This document shows, piece after piece, positions 30,265-37,901 of a stretch of DNA of 40,915 nucleotides. Location: the NCBI RefSeq assembly GCF_015670745.1, contig NZ_JADPCH010000006.1:1-40915 (forward strand). Reading direction: 5' to 3'. Both the position numbers and the translations under genes were made by a program. Source of the DNA: Collinsella aerofaciens (lineage in GTDB: Bacteria; Actinomycetota; Coriobacteriia; Coriobacteriales; Coriobacteriaceae). How positions within the stretch are numbered: the stretch's first letter is position 1; every line of letters starts with the position of its first letter. Under the pieces are notes generated by a model. It did not search any database. It was not told where the DNA came from and worked only from the letters and a program-made list of their open reading frames with translations.

Positions 30265-31245
30265 CTACTCAGCCATCTGAGCCTGGACGGCGGTGATGGC
30301 CACGACACCCACGATGTCGTCAGCAGAGCAGCCGCGCGACAGATCGTTGACCGGCTTGGCGATGCCCTGCAGGATGGGGCCGTAGGCGTCGGCGCCGGCG
30401 AAGCGCTGGACCAGCTTGTAGCCGATGTTGCCGGCCTCGAGGTCGGGGAACACGAGCACGTTGGCCTTGCCGGCAACGGAGGAGCCGGGAGCCTTGAGCT
30501 GGGCGACGGTGGGGACAATAGCGGCATCGAGCTGCAGGTCGCCGTCGATGGCGAGCTCGGGAGCCTTCTCCTTGCAGAACTTCACAGCCTCCTGGACCTT
30601 CTTGGCGACCTCGCCGCCAGCGGAGCCCATGGTGGAGTAGGAGAGCATGGCCACGTGCGGCTCAACGTTGCCCATGAAGGTGGACCAGGAGTGAGCGGAG
30701 GCGATGGCGATCTCGGAGAGCTCGTCGGAGGACGGGTTGATGTTGAGGCCGCAGTCGGCGAAGATCAGCGTGCCGTCAGTGCCGAACTGCGGGGTGTCGG
30801 TGCACATCACGAAGAAGGCCGAGACCAGCTTGGTGCCCGGGGCGGTCTTGAGGATCTGAAGCGCGGGGCGCAGGGTGTCGGCGGTGGAGTGGCAGGCGCC
30901 GGAGACCAGGCCGTCGGCATCGCCCATCTTGACCATCATGGTGCCAAAGTAGGTGGCGTCCATCACCTGGGCGCGAGCCTGCTCGATGGTAACGCCCTTC
31001 TTGGCGCGGAGCTCGGCAAACTTCTGCGCGTACTCCTCGTGCTTCTCGGCATTGCGCGGGTCGATGACGGTAGCGCCGGGAACGTTGATCTCGTCGGGGT
31101 TGCCCAGGATGACGATCTTTGCCAGGCCCTCCTCGATGATTTTGGTGGCCGCGACGATAGTGCGCGGATCCTCGCCCTCGGGCAGGACGATCGTCTTAAG
31201 GTCGGCCTTGGCGGCAGACTTCATACGGTTTAGGAAATCGCTCAT
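30265..31245 (-). CDS. pta: phosphate acetyltransferase
   Basis: A 326-residue class I Pta, making acetyl-phosphate from acetyl-CoA and phosphate for acetate kinase. It begins with MSDFLNRMKSAAKADLKTIVLPEGEDPRT, where the P-E-G-x-D/E region is typical, and continues with DADGLVSGACHSTADTLRPALQILKT, CGLNINPSSDELSEIA, PHVAMLSYSTMGSA, DGDLQLDAAIVP and ANVLVFPDLEAGNIGYKLVQRFAGADAYGPILQGIAKPVNDLSRG. Conserved Ser, Arg and Asp residues of the CoA and phosphate sites are present. The length is standard (about 325-330). The start ATG 31245 has AAGGAG four bases upstream. Confidence 0.95.
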   Translation of the reverse strand: MSDFLNRMKSAAKADLKTIVLPEGEDPRTIVAATKIIEEGLAKIVILGNPDEINVPGATVIDPRNAEKHEEYAQKFAELRAKKGVTIEQARAQVMDATYFGTMMVKMGDADGLVSGACHSTADTLRPALQILKTAPGTKLVSAFFVMCTDTPQFGTDGTLIFADCGLNINPSSDELSEIAIASAHSWSTFMGNVEPHVAMLSYSTMGSAGGEVAKKVQEAVKFCKEKAPELAIDGDLQLDAAIVPTVAQLKAPGSSVAGKANVLVFPDLEAGNIGYKLVQRFAGADAYGPILQGIAKPVNDLSRGCSADDIVGVVAITAVQAQMAE

Positions 31246-31298
31246 GTTACTCCTTACAAGCGTTTCGCTAAGCTCCAGGCACCCGGCTGTTCACGAAT

Positions 31299-31319
31299 AA
31301 ACCCGCTGCTAGCGGGTTT
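31299..31319. other. hairpin AAACCCGCT/AGCGGGTTT in the pta leader
   Basis: A perfect 9-bp stem with a 3-nt loop, in the leader of pta on the minus strand, where it is followed by ATTCG. It may be a small terminator or mRNA 5' structure. Confidence 0.4.
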
Positions 31320-31372
31320 ACCTTTCAATTATGTACGCCGCGGTGCTTGAGCTTTCCTTGTGTGGCAAGCTC

Positions 31373-31398
31373 ATTATAGGACGCATTAGCGCTATAAT
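31373..31398. promoter_or_regulatory. divergent -10 elements for pta and glf
   Basis: A perfect TATAAT is present on the minus strand at 31378-31373 (for pta, about 130 bases upstream of its start) and another on the plus strand at 31393-31398 (for glf, about 80 bases upstream). Neither has a clear -35 at 16-18 bases. The 231-base gap contains no gene I can support. Confidence 0.4.
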
Positions 31399-31476
31399 CG
31401 CTCTGATAAATATGTCTCGAAGAATGTTCGAGAAAAGCCCAGCTAACGAGCCCGTGGCTTTTGACAAGGAGTATCG

Positions 31477-32679
31477 ATGCAGATTACCTCAGGCCTGCCT
31501 GAAGGCTTTAACGCCGGCGCGTACGACATGATTGTCGTCGGTGCTGGATATGCCGGTGCCGTTTGCGCCCGCCGTCTTGCCGAGACCATCGGCTATCGTG
31601 TTGCCGTTTTGGAGCGCCGTAGCCACATTGCGGGCAATGCCTATGACTGCACTGACGAGGCCGGAATCCTGATCCACGAGTACGGTCCGCATATCTATCA
31701 CACTTTTAACGAGCGCGTGCACAATTTCCTGTCGCGCTTTACCAAGTGGACGGATTATCAGCACAAGGTGCTCGCCAACATCAACGGTACCCTTATGCCC
31801 GTGCCCTTCAACCATGCGAGTCTCAAGCTCGCCTTTGGTGACGAGCGCGGCGAGGAGCTGTATCAGAAGCTTGTGGAGACCTTTGGCAAGGATGTCAAGG
31901 TGCCCATTATGGAGCTGCGTAAGAAGAACGACCCGGATCTTGCCGAGGTCGCCGATTACGTCTACGAGAACGTCTTTTTGCATTACACCATGAAGCAGTG
32001 GGGCCAGACGCCCGATCAGATCGATCCCTCGATCACCGGCCGCGTTCCCGTCTTTGTGGGCGATGATGACCGCTACTTCCCGCAAGCTCCCTTCCAGGGC
32101 ATGCCGCAGGAGGGCTACACGGCGCTCTTTGAGCACATGCTCGACCACGACCTGATCGACGTGTTCTGCGACGTGGACGCCCGTGACCTCTTTGAAATCG
32201 ACGAGACTACCGTCAAGATCGACGGCAAGGTCTATGGTGGCGAGATCGTCTACACCGGTCCGCTCGATGAGCTGTTCAATCTCGATCTGGGCGCGCTACC
32301 GTACCGCACGCTCGACATGAAGTTCGAGACGCTCGATATGGACCAGTTCCAGCCCGTGGGCACCGTCAACTACACCACGAGCGAGGACTACACGCGCATT
32401 ACCGAGTTCAAGAACATGACCGGTCAGATCCTGCCCGGCAAGACCACCATCATGAAGGAGTATTCCAAGGCCTATACGCCCGGCTCGGGCGAGACGCCGT
32501 ACTACGCCATTCTTGAGCCCGAGAACCGTGAGCTCTATGAGCGCTATCTTGAGCGCGTCCAGAACCTGACGAACTTCCACCCGGTGGGTCGTCTGGCCGA
32601 GTATCGTTACTACGATATGGACGCCGTGACCAATTCCGCCCTCGATCTTTCGGATGAGATTATCGCCTGCTATGCATAA
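31477..32679 (+). CDS. glf: UDP-galactopyranose mutase
   Basis: A 400-residue flavoenzyme converting UDP-galactopyranose to UDP-galactofuranose. The FAD-binding Rossmann motif DMIVVGAGYAGAVCARRLAE (17-36) and EYGPHIYHT, VPFNHASLKLAFG, the FLHYTMKQWGQTPDQID substrate region, VPVFVGDDDRYFPQAPFQGMPQEGYT, and the FAD-end GRLAEYRYYDMDA are all present. The first 14 residues are an extension before the fold. The start ATG 31477 has AAGGAG six bases upstream. It overlaps the following glycosyltransferase gene, so the pair probably makes and transfers galactofuranose to a cell-surface glycan. Confidence 0.95.
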   Translation: MQITSGLPEGFNAGAYDMIVVGAGYAGAVCARRLAETIGYRVAVLERRSHIAGNAYDCTDEAGILIHEYGPHIYHTFNERVHNFLSRFTKWTDYQHKVLANINGTLMPVPFNHASLKLAFGDERGEELYQKLVETFGKDVKVPIMELRKKNDPDLAEVADYVYENVFLHYTMKQWGQTPDQIDPSITGRVPVFVGDDDRYFPQAPFQGMPQEGYTALFEHMLDHDLIDVFCDVDARDLFEIDETTVKIDGKVYGGEIVYTGPLDELFNLDLGALPYRTLDMKFETLDMDQFQPVGTVNYTTSEDYTRITEFKNMTGQILPGKTTIMKEYSKAYTPGSGETPYYAILEPENRELYERYLERVQNLTNFHPVGRLAEYRYYDMDAVTNSALDLSDEIIACYA

Positions 32680-33703
32680 AGTCATAACATTCTGTATTCC
32701 CTCGTATAACGCCGCCAAGGACATGGACCATTGCATCACCTCCATCTTGGAGGGGAGCAATTACGCCACCGATATCGAGATTATCGTGGTGGACGACGGC
32801 TCCAAGGACGAGACGGCCGCCAAGGCCGACGAGTGGGAGGCGCGTTATCCCGGTATCATTCGCGCGGTACACCAGGAGAACGGCGGCCACGGTATTGCCG
32901 TCCTTTCGGGTCAGCGCGAGGCACAGGGCACTTACTACAAGGTCGTCGACTCGGACGACTGGCTCGACGCTGCGGCTCTTTCGACTATGCTGTCGATTCT
33001 GCGTGGCTTTGAAGAGCGCGATCAGCGCGTTGACCTGTTTATCTCGAACTACGTGTACGAGAAGGTTTACGAGGGCACGCATACCGCTATTGGCTACAAA
33101 TTTGCCCTGCCGCGCAAAAAGATCTTTTCCTGGAATCAGATCGGTCATTTCCGCCTGGACCAGAACCTACTCATGCACAGCCTGTGCTATCGCACGGATG
33201 TGCTGCGCGAGTCCAACCTTCCCATGCCGCCGCACACGTTCTATGTGGACAACATCTACGCCTATGTGCCGTTGCCGCGTTGCAAGACCATGTACTACGC
33301 CGACATCGACCTCTATCGCTACTTTATCGGTCGCGAGGGCCAGAGTGTCAACGAGGCCACGATGGTCAAGCGTCTGGACCAGCAGTTCCGTGTTACGCGT
33401 ATCATGATGGAGTCGTACCACCTGTACAGCGATGTCGAGTCGTCGCGCCTGCGTTCGTACATGATGGGCTACTTCACCATGATGATGGCGATCTGCTCGG
33501 TTCTCACCAAGCTTTCTGAGGAAGATTGCGCCGACGAGCGCCTAAAGACGCTGTGGAATGATTTGAAGGCCTACGACGAGCGCATGTATCGTCGTGCCCG
33601 CTACGGCGTGGTCGGGTTCTTCACCAATCTGCGCGGACGGGCCGGAGACAAAACCACACTCGGCCTATACCGTCTTGCCTCAAAGATCTTCAAATTCAAC
33701 TAG
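32672..33703 (+). CDS. glycosyltransferase family 2 protein
   Basis: A 343-residue GT-A-fold transferase. It starts MHKVITFCIPSYNAAKDMDHCITSIL and has DIEIIVVDDGSKDETAAKADEW (about 36-57), then the metal-binding D-x-D as VDSDDWLD (about 94-101). The second half (about 130-343) is helical and cytoplasmic, with the basic end LYRLASKIFKFN. No membrane spans are evident. The ATG at 32672 lies inside the end of glf (8-base overlap), so the genes are translationally coupled. The acceptor and sugar are unknown; a UDP-Galf donor is suggested by context only. Confidence 0.87.
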   Translation: MHKVITFCIPSYNAAKDMDHCITSILEGSNYATDIEIIVVDDGSKDETAAKADEWEARYPGIIRAVHQENGGHGIAVLSGQREAQGTYYKVVDSDDWLDAAALSTMLSILRGFEERDQRVDLFISNYVYEKVYEGTHTAIGYKFALPRKKIFSWNQIGHFRLDQNLLMHSLCYRTDVLRESNLPMPPHTFYVDNIYAYVPLPRCKTMYYADIDLYRYFIGREGQSVNEATMVKRLDQQFRVTRIMMESYHLYSDVESSRLRSYMMGYFTMMMAICSVLTKLSEEDCADERLKTLWNDLKAYDERMYRRARYGVVGFFTNLRGRAGDKTTLGLYRLASKIFKFN

Positions 33704-33735
33704 CTGCTGAGTAATCGCTGCTGATAGGTTGACTG

Positions 33736-33845
33736 GGCCCCTTGGCCTTTAGTTTGCTACTGCGAACAGTCCTGCTCGCACGGAAAGCACATTAAGTGCT
33801 TTCCGGTTCGTGCGGAACTTGTATCAAACTAAAGGCCAAGGGGCC
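33736..33845 (+). other. large hairpin element A with conserved core
   Basis: The outer arms (33736-33756 and 33825-33845) are perfectly complementary over 21 bp. The core (about 33768-33818) contains AGTCCTGCTCGCAC, the inner stem GGAAAGCAC / GTGCTTTCC (33782-33790, 33796-33804) with loop ATTAA, and TCGTGCGGAAC; CGCAC and GTGCG extend the stem. The reverse complement of element B at 33936-34060 has the same core with compensating base changes. The element starts 33 bases after the GT2 stop and may end that operon's transcript. It has no T tract. Confidence 0.7.
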
Positions 33846-33849
33846 TCTG

Positions 33850-33933
33850 CTATAAATCGATTGTCAGATAGGTGAATTTGAAGATCTTCGACGCGCGGTA
33901 CACAGGGGCCTGGGCTGAAAAGAATCTGGTTGG
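33850..33933 (-). pseudogene. C-terminal remnant of a second GT2 gene
   Basis: On the minus strand 27 codons before TAG (33852-33850) include VYRASKIFKFTYLTIDL. This matches the end of the GT2 protein just upstream on the other strand (LYRLASKIFKFN) in protein and in DNA (AAGATCTTCAAATTCA shared). Nothing upstream in frame is a recognisable glycosyltransferase, because element B begins at once. It is best read as the tail of a lost paralogue, cut at the hairpin element. Confidence 0.5.
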
Positions 33934-33935
33934 TA

Positions 33936-34060
33936 GGTTGCCCGGTGGGGCTTGGTTATGTTTGTCGCGAGTTCCGCACGAGCCGAAGAGCACTTAATGT
34001 GCTCTTCGTGCGAGCCAGGACTGTAGAGCAGCAAACATAACCAAGGCCCACCGGGCAACC
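33936..34060 (-). other. large hairpin element B, inverted copy of A's core
   Basis: The outer arms (33936-33964 and 34032-34060) are complementary at 28 of 29 positions but unrelated to the arms of element A, except for the shared innermost GTTTG/CAAAC. The inner stem is GAAGAGCAC / GTGCTCTTC (33985-33993, 33999-34007) around TTAAT. Read on the minus strand, the core runs AGTCCTGGCTCGCACG, stem, ATTAA, stem, CGGCTCGTGCGGAAC, nearly identical to element A. Two stem pairs differ, each with both sides changed. It ends 12 bases from the end of the P1-family peptidase gene. Confidence 0.7.
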
Positions 34061-34072
34061 GGACGAGCTAGT

Positions 34073-35074
34073 TTACTTTGCGGCACCGGGGATGCCGTGG
34101 GAGGTTTTGGCGGTTTTCGCTCCGTTTACGATGGCAGTTTCCAGGGCCCTTACTGCGAGCATGCCCAGCAGGTCTAGGGGAACGGTGGCGCTTGCCTGGG
34201 CGCCCAGTTTGCCGCTGGCGAGGGTGTAGATAGTGTCGCCGTCGTTGGTGGTGTGCGTGGGACGGATGGCGTGTGCGTAGGCGTCTGCAGCCATCTGGGA
34301 GACCTTGGTGGCTTGTGCCTTAGTGAGTTCCACGTTGGTGACGATGCAGCTGATGGTGGTGTTGGTGCGGTCGAGCGGCATCTGCATGGATCCGGCGGCG
34401 GCAAAGGCTGCGAGTTCCATGTCGACGATCTGGTCGCTATCGGCTGCGGCGCGCATACCGGCGACCCACTCGCCGGTGAAGGGGTCGACAACGTTGCCGC
34501 AGGCGTTGACCGAGACCACGGCGCCCACCTTGATGGGGCCGAGCGCCACGGCGGCAGCGCCAAGGCCGGCCTTCATGCAGGTAGCGGGGCCCATGAGCTT
34601 ACCCACGGTAGCGCCCGTGCCGGCGCCTACGTTGCCCTGTTCGAGCTTGGTGGGGGTGTTGTCGAGTGCTTCGCGCACGGCGGCGATGCCGGCCTCAATG
34701 TCGGGGCGAACGGTGGGGTTACCAAAGGCGAGGTCGAAGATACAGCTCGAGCACACGATAGGCACCTGCGTGGGGCCGACGGGAAGGCCGATGCCGCGGC
34801 TCTCAAGCTCGCGAGCGACGCCGCTTGCAGCCTCGAGGCCAAAGGCCGATCCGCCCGAAAGGCAGACGGCGTGGACTTTGTCGACGGTGTTCTCAGGTCG
34901 CAGCAGGTCGGTTTCGCGCGAAGCGGGAGCACCGCCGCGAACGTCAACACCGCCGGTGGCGCCCTCGGGTGCCACGATTACGGTGCAACCGGTGCCGGCC
35001 TCCTCGTCCGTATAGTTGCCATAGCAAAAGCCATCGACATCGCAGACGTCAATGGCCTCGAGCAGTGTATCCAT
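34073..35074 (-). CDS. P1-family (DmpA-like) aminopeptidase
   Basis: A 333-residue protein of the S58/P1 family, Ntn-like hydrolases that self-cleave and act as D- or L-aminopeptidases. Visible landmarks are AGTGCTVIVAPEGATGGVDVRGGAPASRETDLL (about 27-60), VHAVCLSGGSAFGLEAASGVARELE, QGNVGAGTGATVGKLMG, MKAGLGAAAVALGPIKVGAVVSVNACGNVVDPFTGEWV and a C-terminal DGDTIYTLASG region. The position of the usual self-cleavage Ser/Thr is not clear (GLGAAA instead of G-S/T), so some members in this branch may not process. The start ATG 35074 has GGAG six bases upstream. It is separate from the maf operon upstream by 101 bases. Confidence 0.87.
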   Translation of the reverse strand: MDTLLEAIDVCDVDGFCYGNYTDEEAGTGCTVIVAPEGATGGVDVRGGAPASRETDLLRPENTVDKVHAVCLSGGSAFGLEAASGVARELESRGIGLPVGPTQVPIVCSSCIFDLAFGNPTVRPDIEAGIAAVREALDNTPTKLEQGNVGAGTGATVGKLMGPATCMKAGLGAAAVALGPIKVGAVVSVNACGNVVDPFTGEWVAGMRAAADSDQIVDMELAAFAAAGSMQMPLDRTNTTISCIVTNVELTKAQATKVSQMAADAYAHAIRPTHTTNDGDTIYTLASGKLGAQASATVPLDLLGMLAVRALETAIVNGAKTAKTSHGIPGAAK

Positions 35075-35144
35075 GTTTAACTCCTATCGGTTTTCCGCCG
35101 CGCCTTGTGCCCGGTCGGGATCCGTACGGTACGCCAAAATTGTA

Positions 35145-35167
35145 GGCGCTGGGGGACACCCGGCGCC
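35145..35167 (-). terminator. terminator after maf
   Basis: GGCGCTGGG (35145-35153) pairs with CCCGGCGCC (35159-35167) with one wobble. On the minus strand ACAATTTT follows. It lies nine bases past the maf stop. Confidence 0.5.
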
Positions 35168-35175
35168 AGATGCAA

Positions 35176-35757
35176 TTACGAGAGTTTTTGAATGGCACGT
35201 GCGACGCGGGCGATGGGTAGGCCCACCACGTTATAGAAGTCGCCCGAAATATCGTTCACGAGCATGCGGCCGCCTGTGCCCTGGATGCCGTAGGCGCCTG
35301 CCTTATCCATGGGCTCACCCGAGGCAACGTAGTGCTCGATCTGCTCGTCGGTGAGCTCGTAGAACGTCACGTTGGTCACATCGACAAAGGACAGGCTCTC
35401 GGCGGCATGCGGGGCGGCCGTATCGCCTGCCTTAACGATGCAGACGCCGGTTGCGACCTGGTGCGTGCGGCCCGAAAGCTCACGGAGCATGGTGCGCGCC
35501 TCGTCCTCGGTTGCTGGCTTGCCCAGAATCTTGCCGTCAAAGGTGACGATGGTGTCGGCCGCGACCGTCAGCTCATTGGGTTCGGCATACTCGGCAGCAA
35601 CGGCAGCCGCCTTGGCGCGTGCCAAGCGTTCGACAAGCGTGAGCGGGGCCTCGCCATCAAAGGGCGTTTCGTCGATATCCGCGGGAATCACGCGAATGTT
35701 GTAGCCTGCCTCGCGCATCAACTCGATGCGGCGCGGCGATTGCGAAGCCAAAATCAT
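35176..35757 (-). CDS. maf: Maf-family nucleoside triphosphate pyrophosphatase
   Basis: A 193-residue Maf/YhdE-type enzyme that hydrolyses non-canonical or methylated nucleotides (dTTP/UTP type). It starts MILASQSPRRIELMREAGYN (SQSPRR 5-10), and has ADIDE, VAADTIVTFDGKILGKP (about 66-82, catalytic Asp), SGRTHQVATGVCI, and the C-terminal GAYGIQGTGGRMLVNDISGDFYNVVGLP. The length is typical. The ATG at 35757 overlaps the stop of the DJ-1/PfpI gene as ATGA, so it is translationally coupled to it. Confidence 0.93.
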   Translation of the reverse strand: MILASQSPRRIELMREAGYNIRVIPADIDETPFDGEAPLTLVERLARAKAAAVAAEYAEPNELTVAADTIVTFDGKILGKPATEDEARTMLRELSGRTHQVATGVCIVKAGDTAAPHAAESLSFVDVTNVTFYELTDEQIEHYVASGEPMDKAGAYGIQGTGGRMLVNDISGDFYNVVGLPIARVARAIQKLS

Positions 35758-36296
35758 AGTTGGATGCCCTCGGCGACCTTCTCGACGGCCTTGTCGCCGG
35801 CGAGCGTGCGCAGCAGCTCAAGCGCAAAGGGGAGCGACTGGGCCATGCCGCTGGCGGTGATGATGTTGCCGTCTTGCGTAACCTTCTCGCCGGTATAGGC
35901 GCCTTCGGGGAAGCTTTTCTCAAAGCCAGGGAAGCACGTGGCATGGCGTCCCTCGAGCAGGTCGAGCTCGCCCAGGATAAACGGGGCGGCGCAGATGGCG
36001 GCGACGTACTTGGTCGCGGCGAACTCGCAGACCACGTCGCAGACGCGCTGATCGGCGCGCAGGTTGGTGGCACCGGGCAGGCCGCCGGGCAGCACGACGC
36101 AGTCGTACTCGTCAAAGTCGATCTCATCAAAGAGCGCATCGCAGGTCACGGGGATCTGCAGCGAGCTTACGACCTCACGCGTGGGCATGATCGAGACGAG
36201 CGTGGCGCGCACGCCGCCGCGACGCATGACATCGACCATGGTCAAGCATTCAATAGTTTCAAAGCCATCGGCGGCGAGAACGGCAACGCTGGGCAT
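35754..36296 (-). CDS. DJ-1/PfpI family protein (YajL/ThiJ-like)
   Basis: A 180-residue flavodoxin-like protein of the DJ-1 superfamily. It starts MPSVAVLAADGFETIECLTMVDVMRRGG with the conserved Glu (about 16) and has YDCVVLPGGLPGATNL (65-80) and the nucleophile elbow YVAAICAAPFILGEL with Cys102. It resembles the YajL/DJ-1 group (glyoxalase, chaperone or deglycase activities are reported and debated). The ATG 36296 has AAAGGAACC about seven bases upstream and is preferred over the more distant 36320. The stop overlaps maf by four bases. Confidence 0.88.
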   Translation of the reverse strand: MPSVAVLAADGFETIECLTMVDVMRRGGVRATLVSIMPTREVVSSLQIPVTCDALFDEIDFDEYDCVVLPGGLPGATNLRADQRVCDVVCEFAATKYVAAICAAPFILGELDLLEGRHATCFPGFEKSFPEGAYTGEKVTQDGNIITASGMAQSLPFALELLRTLAGDKAVEKVAEGIQL

Positions 36297-36385
36297 GAGG
36301 GTTCCTTTCATAGACGGCATACAATTAGCCGTCTTATACCCCGAAGACCTCCGCTTGCCACGCTCGATTTCCCAATGTTTAAAAA

Positions 36386-36439
36386 GGGACGGGGATTAAA
36401 TAATCATTCGGTGCAAATTGATTATTTAATCCCCGTCCC
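36386..36439. repeat. perfect 21-bp palindrome, REP-like; terminator for the methyltransferase gene
   Basis: The arms 36386-36406 and 36419-36439 (GGGACGGGGATTAAATAATC and one more base) are perfect complements around a 12-nt loop, with AAAAA before and AAAAA just after. On the minus strand it is followed by TTTTT, so it can end transcription of the RlmD/TrmA-type gene. The GGGACGG ends match the palindrome at 16629-16695, so it is probably one of a dispersed family. Confidence 0.7.
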
Positions 36440-36474
36440 AGAAAAATCATCGGGCGTGGTCTTGGGCAAACAGT

Positions 36475-37788
36475 CTAGTTGCGCTTGAGGTGGACGACGG
36501 TTTCGCAGTGGAAGGTTTGTGGGAACAGGTCGACTGGCGTGATTTTTACGGGGGAGAAGGTGCCTTCCTCGACAAAGCGTTTGAGATCTCGCGCCAGGGT
36601 GGCCGGGTCGCAGCTCACGTAGGCGACGTCGCGGGCACTCGTGCTGGCGATAAGGTCGATCGCCTCGGGGGCGAGGCCTGCGCGCGGCGGGTCGACCACC
36701 AAGACGTCGGCATCCTGGTCGGGGAACTCGCGTACCGCGTCTCCGCCAATGACGTCGACGTTATCAAGCTTGTTGATCTCCAGGTTACGGCGCAGGTCGC
36801 GCACGGCGGGGCCGTAGGCCTCGACGGCGGCGACAAAGTCGCAGCGGCGGGCGAGCGGCAGGGTAAAGGTGCCGGCACCGCAGTACAGGTCCACGGCAAG
36901 CTCGTCTTCCTGCGGGTCGAGCGCTTCCATGACAAGCTCGATCAAAATCTCGGCACCCTTGGTGTTGACCTGGAAAAAAGACGGGGCAGACAAGCGCATC
37001 TGACCCTCGGCGATATTCTCGGTCCATGAGCCCTCTCCGGCGAGCATTTCGACCTTGGAGACACGGCGGGCCTTCTTTTCGCCCTTGCTCATCACGCGCA
37101 CGACACTTGTGGGGTGCGCGGCGTCTGCCAACACGCGCGAGACTTGCGAGCGCGGGAAAGAGCCCGTAGGCGTCCAGAGCGCCACCTCGAGTGCCTTGGT
37201 GCGACGCGAGGCGCGAATGCCCACGCGCTCAAGGCCCAGGTCGTGGCTGCCGCTCAGATAATTGAGCGCGCCGACGACCGATTTGAGTGCCTTGGGGAAG
37301 CGTTTGTCGAACAACGGGCACGAATCGACGGTCACGATCTTGCGAGGATCGACACCGTGCATGCCAAGGCGCACGCGACCGTTGACGACGGTCGGTTCGA
37401 GCTCGATTTTATTGCGGTAGCCCCAGTCGTCCTTGGTGTGGCAGATGGGCTGTACCAACTCATCGACCTGCTCAGGAGCGAACTTGCCGATGCGCTCGAG
37501 CGTGGAGCGTAGGTTTTGCTCCTTGGCGGCGAGCTGTGCCGTGCGTGAGAGATTGCCCCACGAGCAGCCGCCGCAGATGCCCACGAAGGGGCAGGGAGGC
37601 TGAATGCGATCGGGGCTTGGCTCCAGAATCTCGGTGGTGCGGCCACGCATGAACGACTTGCCGTCCTGTACGACCTCGGCCTCGACGGTGTCGCCTGCCA
37701 CGGCGCCCTGCACAAAGACGGCCTTGCCGTTGTCGGCGTGTGCCAGCCCGTCGGCGCCGTAGGTCATCGATTCTATAGTGAGCTTCAT
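36475..37788 (-). CDS. RNA (uracil-C5-)-methyltransferase, RlmD/TrmA (RumA) family
   Basis: A 437-residue SAM-dependent methyltransferase making m5U in rRNA or tRNA. An N-terminal TRAM domain (about 1-55) is followed by iron-sulfur cysteines C66, C72, C75 (CPFVGICGGC) and C157 (VDSCPLF), as in RlmD. The catalytic part has FFQVNTKGAEILIE, VDLYCGAGTFTLPLAR (SAM site), VVDPPRAGL and the nucleophile YVSCDPATLARDL (Cys393), ending with FPQTFHCETVVHLKR. The four cysteines favour an RlmD-like Fe-S enzyme over TrmA. The start is probably ATG 37788 (MKLTIESM), with AGGAAT close upstream; ATG 37803 is also possible. It is monocistronic between two terminators. Confidence 0.92.
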   Translation of the reverse strand: MKLTIESMTYGADGLAHADNGKAVFVQGAVAGDTVEAEVVQDGKSFMRGRTTEILEPSPDRIQPPCPFVGICGGCSWGNLSRTAQLAAKEQNLRSTLERIGKFAPEQVDELVQPICHTKDDWGYRNKIELEPTVVNGRVRLGMHGVDPRKIVTVDSCPLFDKRFPKALKSVVGALNYLSGSHDLGLERVGIRASRRTKALEVALWTPTGSFPRSQVSRVLADAAHPTSVVRVMSKGEKKARRVSKVEMLAGEGSWTENIAEGQMRLSAPSFFQVNTKGAEILIELVMEALDPQEDELAVDLYCGAGTFTLPLARRCDFVAAVEAYGPAVRDLRRNLEINKLDNVDVIGGDAVREFPDQDADVLVVDPPRAGLAPEAIDLIASTSARDVAYVSCDPATLARDLKRFVEEGTFSPVKITPVDLFPQTFHCETVVHLKRN

Positions 37789-37836
37789 ATTCCTGCCTGT
37801 CATTCGCGTTGTTGTTCGCACCATGGTAGCAGGGAA

Positions 37837-37878
37837 AAGCGCCCCGCATCCGAGGCTTTCCTCAAATGCGGGGCGCTT
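37837..37878 (-). terminator. terminator of the polyphosphate kinase gene
   Basis: On the minus strand AAGCGCCCCGCAT (37878-37866) pairs perfectly with ATGCGGGGCGCTT (37849-37837), followed by TTCCC. It lies 23 bases after the ppk stop at 37902. Confidence 0.85.
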
Positions 37879-37901
37879 CTACAAACTGCTTCTACAAACG
37901 A

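Noticed and set aside
31331-31531. 66-codon frame between pta and glf
   Set aside because: It overlaps the glf promoter region and start, lacks a ribosome site and has no recognisable features.
33736-34060. Ends of an insertion sequence
   Set aside because: No transposase gene lies between the hairpins, no target-site duplication is visible, and each element is itself a self-contained hairpin with different outer arms.
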